Shown here in pieces: positions 44,545 through 53,590 of a stretch of DNA of 64,000 bases. The position numbers and the translations under genes are program-made. The notes under the pieces are model-generated. The model saw nothing but the letters and a program-made list of their open reading frames with translations, searched no databases and was not told the origin of the DNA. The stretch spans positions 124,001-188,000 of the forward strand of contig BCIV01000014.1 of NCBI GenBank assembly GCA_001600055.1. The letters are read 5' to 3'. The DNA comes from Filobasidium wieringae (lineage: Eukaryota; Basidiomycota; Tremellomycetes; Filobasidiales; Filobasidiaceae). Within the stretch, counting starts at the first letter, position 1. Every line of letters starts with the position of its first letter.

Positions 44545-45825
44545 TCAAGCGACGACGAGAGGTCCGATGGCGTAATTGAATTCGTCCGGAATAGGACCCG
44601 ATCCGTTGAAAGTGGTAGCTACCACGAAAGTCTGTATCGCACGGGGAATCGAGTTCGGATCGTATTAGTATCCCTCCCCTGCCAAGAAAGACAGAAAGAC
44701 AGAAAGAAAAGGAAGGAAAGAAGGCGCGACTCACAGTCCCATTGACCAGCTCGGGCAAAGTCGTAGTCCCCATGCCCATCCCCATCCTAGTCTCGGCCGT
44801 CTGGTTCAAACTCGCCTTGACGACATTAACATCGCTCAAGAACAACAAAAACACGTCCAACCCGAGGAAAGCTTCGGTGGCGTTCCAAGTGACGGTGATG
44901 GGGTCTCCGGGGAGTCGACGTTGGGGGGAGGTACTGTTGGTAGTGGCATTGGGGGAGGTGGTGAATTCCAGAGTGAGGGGGGGGATGGAGGAGAGGTTGA
45001 AGGGTAGGTTTTGACCGGCGGGGCAGTTCCAGTATTGCTGTTTGTCGCGCGAAATGGTATTCTCGTTAGCTCCCGTCATCTCTCCGAATCATCAGACAGC
45101 GGACAGCCGACAGCGGGCCAAAAGGAACACGCACGGAAGCGATTGAATAAGCCTGACCGGCCGTCAGGGGCGTATCGAAATTGGGAGCGTTGAAAAAGTT
45201 CAACCCCTCTTTGGTCCGCAGGTAGGAATTCTGACGGGCTTCGTTCCCGATGATCTGGGCTGCCGACTGTCTTACGGCTGGGTCGGTTATGTCTGTAGGT
45301 CGCACGCAGGAGTGGTGGTTTGCAAATGGATGAGCGGGTGAGGAATGAGAAAGGATCGAGAGGGCTTACTCGCGATGGCTCCTAGATAGGCACCTTCACC
45401 GACGGAAGTGACGATCTGACCGTACTTGACCAGGTCCATAGGGGTCTCTACTGGGAAGTAATACGAGCTGTCCCCCGCGAGTCTAGTATGATCAGTCAAT
45501 AGTATGCAAAAAAAAAAAAACGAAACGAAACTGACCAATTCGTAAACGTCCCATCCAGAGTCGCATCCAACAACCCAACATGAGCCACCTCCTGATCCCT
45601 CAACAGCGCTAGACCCTGGGCGAAATCCTCCCCCAGCCCGGCACTGACGAAATCTTCCTGTGTGAAATTCGTCAATGCCTGGCCCCACAGGTTGAGCTCG
45701 AGGTTTTCTAGGTTCAGGGCGAGGTTGACGATGGTGGTGTCGAGCGAGTTTAGGGGTACTCTTTTTTGCAAGGGAAAGGCGAGGGAGGCGGGGAGGGCGA
45801 GGAGGGGTAGGAGTTTGGCTAGCAT
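44545..45825 (-). CDS. Secreted ferritin-like domain protein (Rds1-like)
   Basis: Fungal extracellular or cell-surface protein with a ferritin-like four-helix domain, often stress- or sporulation-linked; the exact role is unknown. ATG 45825 opens a clear signal peptide (LAKLLPLLALPASLAFPLQK). Helix 1 has IVNLALNLENLELNLWGQAL, with GLALLRDQEVAHVGLLDA next (about 45560-45640). After an intron the next helices read VKYGQIVTSVGEGAYLGAIA and AAQIIGNEARQNSYLRTKEG; the Glu residues in LENLE, DQEVAH, GEGAY and NEARQ sit where the family binds metal. A C-terminal Asn/Thr-rich beta-type region (about 44750-45010) follows. The last exon, spliced after VNGT, reads FVVATTFNGSGPIPDEFNYA and stops at TGA 44547-44545. 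Confidence 0.82.
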
Positions 45826-46340
45826 TGCTTGGGGCAGTGTGTGTGCGTGAGTGTATGTGGTGTGTGAGTGGCGATGAGATGAGAACAGGAAGAGGACCTC
45901 GTTGGTGGTTGATGTTATATGGCGACTGGTTCACCGATGACGCGTGTCATGTTCTTGGTATCGCAGCATGTAGTGATCCGTGCTCGCAGCGTTCACCTCG
46001 TTTCGATCTCGATCTCGATCCATTTCTCTCTTTCTTCTTTGAGCGAAACCACGAGCAGCCACGTTCACGTTCACGTTCACGTCGAGCAGGATCGATCTCC
46101 CTCGTTCACACACGCACACCCATCTAATTATACATCCAAGGGTCTCAGCTCAACGTCATCTCCCACGAACCCCACATCGGCTGACATCACAATCCCCGAG
46201 CTGGACCGATCAGGATCTCTCCATCACCCCGCACAGCCCCGCGCCTCGTCTACAGCCGTGTTCTACGTGATCGACCGGGACCTCCACATCTCCGGCGCTA
46301 CAGAGTACAGTAGTAGTGTGCCATGTTTCACCTGACGTCT
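45826..46340. promoter_or_regulatory. Upstream region of the ferritin-like gene
   Basis: A 515 bp gap between two same-strand genes. It contains a direct repeat of a 6-base unit at 46060-46083 (cacgtt three times, then cacgtc), plus a short gatctc repeat at about 46005-46020. E-box-like cacgt cores in a row could be a regulator's site; this is inference. Confidence 0.45.
46060..46083. repeat. cacgtt hexamer repeat in a promoter
   Basis: Three perfect cacgtt units are followed by cacgtc, about 235 bases upstream of the ferritin-like start codon (45825). Confidence 0.85.
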
Positions 46341-49053
46341 CTAAAACACGGGCGCCTCCTTCAAGAACAAGGACGACTCGTTCTTCCTCACCCAACGCAC
46401 AATCGCATTCGCAGCTTCGATCGTCTCCCTCTTCCCCAAACAAGGTCGCTTCCCTAGGGACGAGGCGAGCTCGCCATCCGGGCAGAGAGGGGAGACGGCG
46501 ACGTAGAGATCAAAAGAGGGTGTTGACTGGCGACAGAGGAAACGAGACTCAGTACGCGTGGCCCGAGTCATGTCAAGTCGCCACCGACTCACCCAGAATA
46601 ACAAACACCCCTCCAATTCACCCCGCAGTACACCCCAACTCATCCCCTCCCCCCCCGGTTTGCCCGGTATCACCTGCCCCGCATGCCCCGCCTGCCCTGC
46701 CTGCCCTGCCTGTCCCACTCCGCCCACCCCGCCCGCCCTCCTCTCCAGCACCTCCCTCCTCAACCCCTCATACCCCCTCCCCACCTCCCCCCTCCCCCCA
46801 ACCCCTACCCAAGCAGGCCAAACGGGTCCCGTAACCTGGACGTACTTGTGCGATTTGTAGATGAAATGGAGCACGTGAGGGTCCCCCGGTTCCCCCGGGC
46901 CGTAAGTGGAGTGAGCGTGGGATTGGGTCAGTCGGGTTAGGAGGTTGGGGGGTGGCGAGTTTGGAGTGGGGGTTGATGTTGAGATTGAGGTTGAGGTTGA
47001 AGTCGATGTCGAAGCGGGACCGGACGACTGCGTAAGAGCCCTAACAATCGTCTCCTTCCACGCGTAAAGCTCCTCGAACCCGTCCTTGTCGGCGGAGAGG
47101 AAGATCATCCCTACCTTCCCCTCCGCCTCTGCCCCTCCATTCCCATCCTCTGCCTTCCCACCCCCGCCAGCCCCTCCACGCTCATCCGCACCCGCACCCG
47201 CACCCCCACCCACCGCGCCGCCGCCGCCGCCCTCCAAGAAACAGACCAACGCATAGACGAACCCCGCCCGTTGGAACTTGGGTAAACACAGGGGCACCCA
47301 GTTCGTGCCCGATCTCAACGTTCGGTTACTCTTCAACAGGGTCATCAGGATTTGCAGGTCTGGCGATCAGGGTGGCGCGTGGGGCAAGGGAGGGGGTGCA
47401 AAAAGAGAGTGCATGAGAGCCATGAGTGCATGAAGAGTGGGTGCGAGAAGGGGTGCAAGGATAAGCGCGAGTGCGAGAACCCCGATCGAGAAGGACGGAC
47501 CGGTAGGATGGATGGAATGTTTCCTAGGTCTCAGGAGGGTGATCAAGGTGGTATCCACCGTCAGGAGGACGTAGAGTAGTTCCTGCAGGTGAGGACGTCA
47601 AAGGATTAGATATAGAGGGAATCAGGAGATCAGGAGATCAGGAGATCAGGAGATCAGGAGATCAGGAGATCAGGAGATCAGGAAATCAGGAGATCAGGAG
47701 ATCAGGAGATCAGGAGATCAGGAAATCAGGAAATCAGTCAATCAGTCAACCAGGCAACCAGTCAACCAGTCGATCGACCCTCGAGACCACCGACCGACCG
47801 ACCGACCGACCGACCGACCGAGACGCACCCTAATCCTCCCCCCCCTGGGGACCCTCAAACACTGCCCACACACCTCCCTCAGGGCGGGCGGAAGACGGGC
47901 AGGCTGGATCCCGTTGATCCCCAGTGCGAGTGGGAGGTCGAGGTGGGCCTTGAACGTGCGGGTTAGGGTTTGGAGTTGCGGTTCTGAGCCTGCGGGAAGC
48001 GAGGGTGAGGGGGGGTGGATGGGTGGGGTAAGCGGGAAGAGGGAAGAGGGAAGTGGGGAAAAAGGTAAGCGGAGTGTAGGGGTGAGGGAAGAGGAAAACC
48101 GGACGGACGGACCTTGGATGGATCTACCGAGGTCGAACCCGCTGGACCGAGCGAAGGACCGGACCAACCCCGTTTCCGTGGTGATACTGATCAACTGCAA
48201 GTAGAGGTGTTCCAACTGCGTCCTCAACTGCGTCGCCATTCGTTCAAGTTCAAAGTGATCAGCTCTCCCCGCTCGACTCTCCTAGCTGAGAACGCCCACG
48301 CTTACGCACCCCATACTCCCCCTCCCCCTCGAACCCAACGGCGACCATCCAGACCGGTCCCCTGAGGAGGAAGACGATCCTCTTCCCTCCCCGGGCGATG
48401 GACTTTATCTGGTCCCCCTGTTCAGCGTGGATGGAGATGAGGGTGGACGTCAGGGCGCAGAGGGTCGGGTCGGGCGGGTGGGCGCTGCGGGTGCGGGTGC
48501 GGGTGAGGGAGGAGGGAGGAGGGAGTGGGATGGGGGGGTGGTCAGAAGTGAGTAAGTGCGACAGGGGGGGGGGGACGTACGAATCGTAGACCGGTTTTCC
48601 GGCGGAAGTCAGGATGAAGTATCGTTTCCCCTTCGGGTCTGTCATATGTCATATGTCAAGTGCGCAAGTGCGCATCGTCTCGTCATCTATCCTATCCGAC
48701 GTACATCCACTCCCCGGCAGAAAGAGAACCCAGCGGGACGGGGATGGGGAAGGGGACTGACCTGATCGACCCTTCCCTTTCCCTTTGCCTTTCCGATCCG
48801 TCCCTCCCACACTTTCATGCCCTAGCGTCCTGCTTTGCTTCCCAGTCCCATTCCCTCGATGATCCAGCTGTTCAAGAGACCCGAGGGTGGCCCGACTACT
48901 GCCCGCATGATCGTTTGAGAGCTGGACGGTCGAGCTGGAACTGGGTAGTCGGAGGAAAGCGGGGGAAGAGATCGAGGTTGAGCTTGGACGGGGTGTTGAG
49001 GGTGAGTGTGAGGGGGAACGGGGGTGGGTTGGGGTTAGCAAGGTCGGGTCCAT
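46341..49053 (-). CDS. MON1: Vacuolar fusion protein MON1
   Basis: Longin-domain subunit of the Mon1-Ccz1 complex, the guanine-exchange factor that activates Rab7/Ypt7 on late endosomes, autophagosomes and vacuoles. ATG 49053 opens a Ser/Pro-rich arm of about 100 residues. The core then starts with GKRYFILTSAGKPVYDS (about 48580-48640), IARGGKRIVFLLRGPVWMVA (about 48340-48400) and QLEHLYLQLISITTETGL. After a repeat-filled intron come ELLYVLLTVDTTLITLLRPR, SGTNWVPLCLPKFQRAGFVY (about 47255-47310), FIYKSHKYVQVTGP, and the C-terminus AIVRWVRKNESSLFLKEAPV, stopping at 46343-46341. Gly/Ala-rich (about 47160-47225) and Ser/Thr-rich (about 46940-47030) inserts break the second longin region. The order of conserved blocks is complete. 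Confidence 0.88.
47621..47748. repeat. 8-bp minisatellite in a MON1 intron
   Basis: The unit atcaggag is repeated head-to-tail, 14 units at 47621-47732 with three atcaggaa variants, and then decays to two atcagtca units. All lie inside a MON1 intron of about 240 bp. Confidence 0.95.
47789..47820. repeat. Tetranucleotide repeat (accg)8
   Basis: Eight perfect accg units directly follow the exon's gtgcgt donor on the minus (coding) strand, so the transcript reads cggt repeats at the 5' end of the intron. Confidence 0.95.
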
Positions 49054-49271
49054 CGTTGTGTGCTGTGCTGTGCTGTGCTGCTGCTGCTGTTGCGCTGTTG
49101 GAATGGAACGGGGTGACGGTTGATGTGGTTACTCATCCCGTCCGACCTCCACTTTGTACTTTCCGTCGAGCGTGGACAACGATCATCGACATCAGCTTCC
49201 CTTCCCTTTCTCTCCCTCAGCGTTCTCATTCTCACATCGTCCACCAACAACAACCACCAACAGCCAGCACC
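49054..49271. promoter_or_regulatory. MON1/OST5 bidirectional promoter region
   Basis: Only 218 bp separate the divergent start codons. It contains tgtgc/gctgct short repeats (about 49055-49095). Confidence 0.5.
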
Positions 49272-49706
49272 ATGTCAACCACCTACGCCCAAACAAAAGT
49301 ACCTCCCCTTCCCTTTCCTCTCTTTCGAAAGACCTACGAGCTAACCGCACCCCCTTCCCCGCGGAACAGGACCTCTTCCTCTCCTCCCCCTCCTCATCCA
49401 CCCCCCTCCCCCTCTCCCTCCTCCCCCCAGTCGCCCTCGTGACGCTCGTACTAGCCTTCCTCCTCGCTTTCCTATTCACCACGTACGTCCCTTCATCTCC
49501 CCTCTCCCTTCTCTCTCCACTCTGTTTCAATCGAAGAGGAAAACAAAAAGTGGGGACGAGCTGAACCCGATCTACTTGCATGCTCGAACAGACTTCCGGC
49601 AAAGGGCCGTTCGGTCCCTCTCGAACTGATCAGCGGCACGGTGGCCAGTGGGTTGGTAGGCGTGGGGATCGTCGCTCTGTTCTGTACTGTTGGGGTTCAC
49701 GTCTAG
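49272..49706 (+). CDS. OST5: Oligosaccharyltransferase subunit OST5
   Basis: Small ER membrane subunit of the oligosaccharyltransferase that N-glycosylates nascent proteins (TMEM258/Ost5 family). Three exons (49272-49298, 49370-49482, 49592-49706) join in phase to 84 residues, against 86 in yeast Ost5. MSTTYAQTK precedes a first membrane segment (LLPPVALVTLVLAFLLAFLF). A short PAKGRSVPLE loop follows, then a second segment (ISGTVASGLVGVGIVALFCT) and a GVHV end like the yeast GVYV end. The small size and two-TM layout agree with the family. It is convergent with BET1. Confidence 0.82.
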
Positions 49707-49809
49707 GGCGGCTAGGTCGCGGGAGGGAAGGACAGGGGGGAAGGAAGGGGCACGGCGTCTATTTGATCATCATACCATCGTTCTCGACATACAAGTCGTC
49801 CGTCCCGTC

Positions 49810-50567
49810 TCATCTCCGTCTAAACCAAACGACCACAAACACCCACAAGATCAGTACCAAGAACAACACGAGGTAACACCAGTTCCCCCCCTGACGCTTC
49901 GCCATCCGGTTCATCTTCCTGAACGTCGTCCCCAGTAGGGAGGAGGTTTGGGAGAACTGGTCCGTCTGCGCCGTGAGGTGCGGTTGGGGTGCGGTTGGGT
50001 GGAGGGTGAGATGGAACGAAAGGACGGGAAGAAAGGGTTAGATGGGTGGATGAGAATGGAAGGATGGGGGAGGACGTTGGACACACCATAGAGCCTAGTT
50101 CCATGTTAGATTGCCTCACTTCGTCCCCGATCCCTACCGTGATCTACCCAGAACGCAGAACGTTTATCAGTCTCTGCTCCCTTCTCTCTTCCCTCTTCCC
50201 TCTCTCCTCTCTTTCCTCTTCCCTCTTTCATCTCTTCTCTCCCTCCGTCCCCCCTGAACAATCCGCCCCCCCTCCTCCACCCTGCAGCAACACTCACATC
50301 CTTCAACAACCTAACCTTGCCCAAAAGTCCTTCGAGCTTATCATCGTTCTGCCTCTCCACCTCGTGAGTCGTCCGATCGTGCCTCATCCCCCCCGCACCC
50401 GCGCTGGCGTAGGGACTTTCCGTATACTCCCTATTGGGGCCTGAGGTGGAGTCGGGTCGATAAAAGGGAGACGAGGAGGGGGAGGGACTGTGGGCGTGGG
50501 CGTTGGGGAAGAGGAGAGGCGGGTTCGAGGGTGCGTGGGAGGTATAGGTGGTTCGTCTGTCATGCAT
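49810..50567 (-). CDS. BET1: Qc-SNARE BET1
   Basis: Tail-anchored SNARE for ER-Golgi vesicle fusion. ATG 50567 (MHDRRTTYTS) opens a disordered Ser/Pro-rich arm. The SNARE motif runs HEVERQNDDKLEGLLGKVRL, then across an intron ITVGIGDEVRQSNMELGSM, then a second join to TDQFSQTSSLLGTTFRKMNR. The tail anchor is NWCYLVLFLVLILWVFVVVW, ending in FRRR and a TGA at 49812-49810. Three or more exons with short introns are needed. The membrane anchor at the extreme C-terminus is typical. The start is uncertain because an earlier exon cannot be excluded. Confidence 0.83.
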
Positions 50568-50993
50568 CAAGGACGGGGGGATGGGGGGAGGTTAGCCGGT
50601 GTACACCCTCCCTCGATGGGTAAGAAGAAGAGGCGCGGATGAGATGGGATGGGGGATTACCTTGACATTTTACTTCCCGGTTGTTGGTTCCCGGGTGAAG
50701 ACGGATTGGACGATATCTTCATCTTCATTCTCAAGTCAGCGTTTTGGATCGCTCGGAGGTGCATATCGACCAGTCGGAAAGGTAGGATTCGCGTATTTCC
50801 ACCGGGGCCGGATGTAATTCGGGCCCGCTCGGATGCTCTTTTGGAAGGGTTCCGCGTCTTTTTTAATAGGTTTTCGGGGTTTTTCGAAATCGTCATCCAA
50901 ATCCAACTGTCCAAACGTTTGGACCCATGAAAGCTCGATCGTTCATTCCAGAACGGATCCCCCGAACTCGACCTCGACAAGTCGACAACCGCC
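50568..50993. promoter_or_regulatory. Shared BET1/AMP-like gene upstream region
   Basis: 426 bp between divergent starts. It contains a perfect 16-bp palindrome, gtccaaacgtttggac, at 50909-50924, 70 bases before the plus-strand start. Confidence 0.5.
50909..50924. promoter_or_regulatory. 16-bp palindrome upstream of the AMP-like gene
   Basis: gtccaaacgtttggac is identical to its own reverse complement and lies between two divergent start codons. The binder is unknown. Confidence 0.45.
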
Positions 50994-53347
50994 ATGCCAC
51001 CCCTAATCCTCGCATTCAGCGATACCTCCCTCCTCCTCCTCCTCCTGATCATCCTCCTGACCCTCTTCCTAAAGTACTTTTCACGCTATACACCCCTCGT
51101 CCATCCTCTCTACCTCAACCAACAAAGCGAATTGGTCACCAAGACGAGGAAGAGGGGGGAGACGGGTCGTTATAGACGTTGGGGTACTGGAGCGTCTGAA
51201 GTGAGTCCCCCCCCTGTAGGGTTGTTGAGGGGAGAAGGTCTGGGGTCTGGGGTTGATTTGGATTTTGGATTTTGGGGGTAGTTGGCGGTCAGACCTGTGA
51301 GGGGGGTGGGGACGGTTCTGGAGTTGTTTAATGATCGACCGGGTCGATCTGTTCTTGCGAATGTAAGTTTAGCTATGCTGTTCAGATGATCGCCTCCCGC
51401 GGGCTGCGAGCTGATCGATATCGTTCCTCCCCCACTGTAGGACCCGTTAAAACAGGCCTCGACGATCCTCTTAAACCTCCCCCCCTTCCTCCCGCCCACA
51501 ACCCCTAGTTCAAAACCCACCCCAATCCTCTCCCTCCTCCCCCCCACATCCGCTCTGGCTCAACAGATCTCCCTCATCCCCGCCCTATCCTCAGAATTCA
51601 TGACGATCACGATCTCCCACCCCGTCTTTCTTATCCCCACCCTTCGGTCCTCCCAACATCTTCACCCCGGGATCATCTTCTGTACTGAAGATACACTCTC
51701 GGAGGTTATGGGGCAGATGGAACGGGGGGAACCGTGCGTGATCTTCTACGTCCCTAGTGTCGGAGGGGGAGGGGTGCGGGGTGTGAGGGGAGGGCGCGAG
51801 GGGGTGAGGGTGGAGTCGGTTTCGAAATTACAGGAGAAGGTCGAGATGGGGAGTTCGGACCCGTCTAGTAAACCGGGTGAGCTTTCCTTTTCCCCCCTCT
51901 CTATCTCTTTTCTCTCTCTTTATGGCCCGTTAGGAAGATCATCTCCTTACATCCTTCCCTACGTCTACGCCGTTCCACTGCCAGATCGACCGGACCAACC
52001 GTACTCCATCACCTACCTCCCTAGGGGGAAAGATCATAGTAACCCTCATCTAATCCAACTGGATCATCTCGTACGTCTTCCCCCTCTTCACACCGCCCGT
52101 GCGGGATATAAGAGATCGATCGTTCTCACTGTCAACCGCCCGCCCTTAATCTGTTGATCTAGAACTTGACCGCTGGAGTTAATAGTCTCCTTTCCCTCAT
52201 GCCCGGTCTGATCAAATCGGGTGCTTTGGGTGGGAACGGGAGGTGGGGAGTTCGGTCGGAGATCCCATTGACGGAACCGATAGGGTTCTCGATCTTCTTG
52301 TTGGCTTGCTATCTAGGTGAGCCTGAGGTTGGGCTTTCTTGATGCGTGTAAGAGAGGGGTAGGGGGTTGATCCTGTGTCCGGGTGTAGGGATGGATTATA
52401 CGTTTGTGGAAGGGGAAGATGTGTTTGAAGGTGGATCGGTCGTATTCACGTGAGTCCCGATCTCCCAGCCCTTGGTAAGAAGGGTCAGAAGGGAATCGAT
52501 CGAGTTTACCCCTATTACCCCTCCCCCCCTCCCCCAACGATAGTCGATGCAACACCTTGAAATCCTTATCCACCCGGATCCTTTCCCGGGCGAAGAAGAA
52601 CCTGCTCTATCCCCTTGCGGAGGAGCAGAAATTGGCGGCTTTGGATGAAGGGTGTTTGAACCGCCGAGGGGTTATGGAGAGGTTCGTCTGGGGTAGAGCG
52701 AGGGGGAGGGGGTTGAAGGGGTTGGAATGGGTTGGGGTGGTCGGTGGTGCGTTCCCGGTTGACATTGAGAGAGACAGGGAGGGAAACTGATAGGAAGTTT
52801 CCCGTTCGCGAACAGATACGCCCGACGAAGAATCGACCACTCGAGCTCATCTTGCTCTCCCCATCCCGTTCACCCGGATCAGTTCCTCACCATTATCCAC
52901 CGGACCCGTGTTCGTCTCCCACGTAGGGGACGTGAGGAATCGATCCCGCCGAAAAGACGGGGGGATGTATACTGGTGCGCCTGGGCTGGGGCTGGAAGTC
53001 ATGCTCAAGGGGGAGGAGGTCGAGGAGGTTGAGATGGGAGGGGATCCCAAGGGACGGGTTAGTTTGGGATTGGGTTTGGGTTCTGGAATGGGATTGAGTG
53101 CGGCGCTGATCGATACGCGTGGGGAGCAGGTGTTTGTTAGGGGACCTTGTGTTCTGAAGGACGATAACCAGGAGATCGGATCGGATGGGTAAGTAGAGGT
53201 GTTCGGGTCGTTCAGGTAGAGAAGGTTGTTTGACGCAGAGGCATTGACAGTTGGACGGCATTGGACAAGGAAGCGAGTGTCTACCCTGAAGGAGCGTTTA
53301 TAGTCTCGGACAAGAACTATACGAAACGAGAAGGATTGTTACGATGA
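50994..53347 (+). CDS. AMP-dependent synthetase-like membrane protein, probably degenerate
   Basis: Resembles the fungal acyl-CoA synthetase-like (ANL) family. The N-terminus has a membrane segment (LLLLLLIILLTLFLKYF), then NQQSELVTKTRKRGETGRYR, as in fungal family members. The region where the nucleotide-binding loop (S/T-rich TSGTTGxPKG) should be reads YSITYLPRGKDHSNPHLIQL followed by TAGVNSLLSLMPGLIKSGAL, so the loop is not recognisable. Later blocks include GIIFCTEDTLSEVMGQMERG, GMDYTFVEGEDVFEGGSVVF, PLSTGPVFVSHVGDV, GGDPKGRVSLGLG and a short C-terminus ending KNYTKREGLLR. The stop is TGA 53345-53347. Gly-rich low-complexity inserts are present (about 51760-51830). About nine exons are needed. 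Inferred to be a non-catalytic relative or one with changed chemistry. Confidence 0.6.
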
Positions 53348-53590
53348 AACGTCGATTGTGATGGAGATGAAACGCCAGCTCGTGCCTTGTCCCTCCGTTT
53401 CCGCTTTCCCACGCGTTTGTCGTTTAGAAATAATGTTCGGCTCATTCAACTTCGACGTTGAGCAGGCAGAGCTTTGTGTGGACTTGATATCGTCTTTCGG
53501 ATGAGAATTATAGCAATCAAGGTTCTGAGATAGTCCAGCTCAAGCGGTCAGTAACGGGAGGTATCGAAAAGGCTGCAGAGCTACCCAAAA

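Noticed and set aside
46316..46834. 172-codon plus-strand Pro/Ser-rich ORF
   Set aside because: Reverse shadow of the GC-rich MON1 coding region, whose minus-strand frame matches the family.
47621..47748. CRISPR-like array
   Set aside because: Units are 8 bp with no spacers; a simple minisatellite in a eukaryotic intron.
48660..49442. 260-codon plus-strand ORF across MON1 and OST5
   Set aside because: Covers the MON1 first exon in antisense and runs out of frame through OST5; low-complexity composition.
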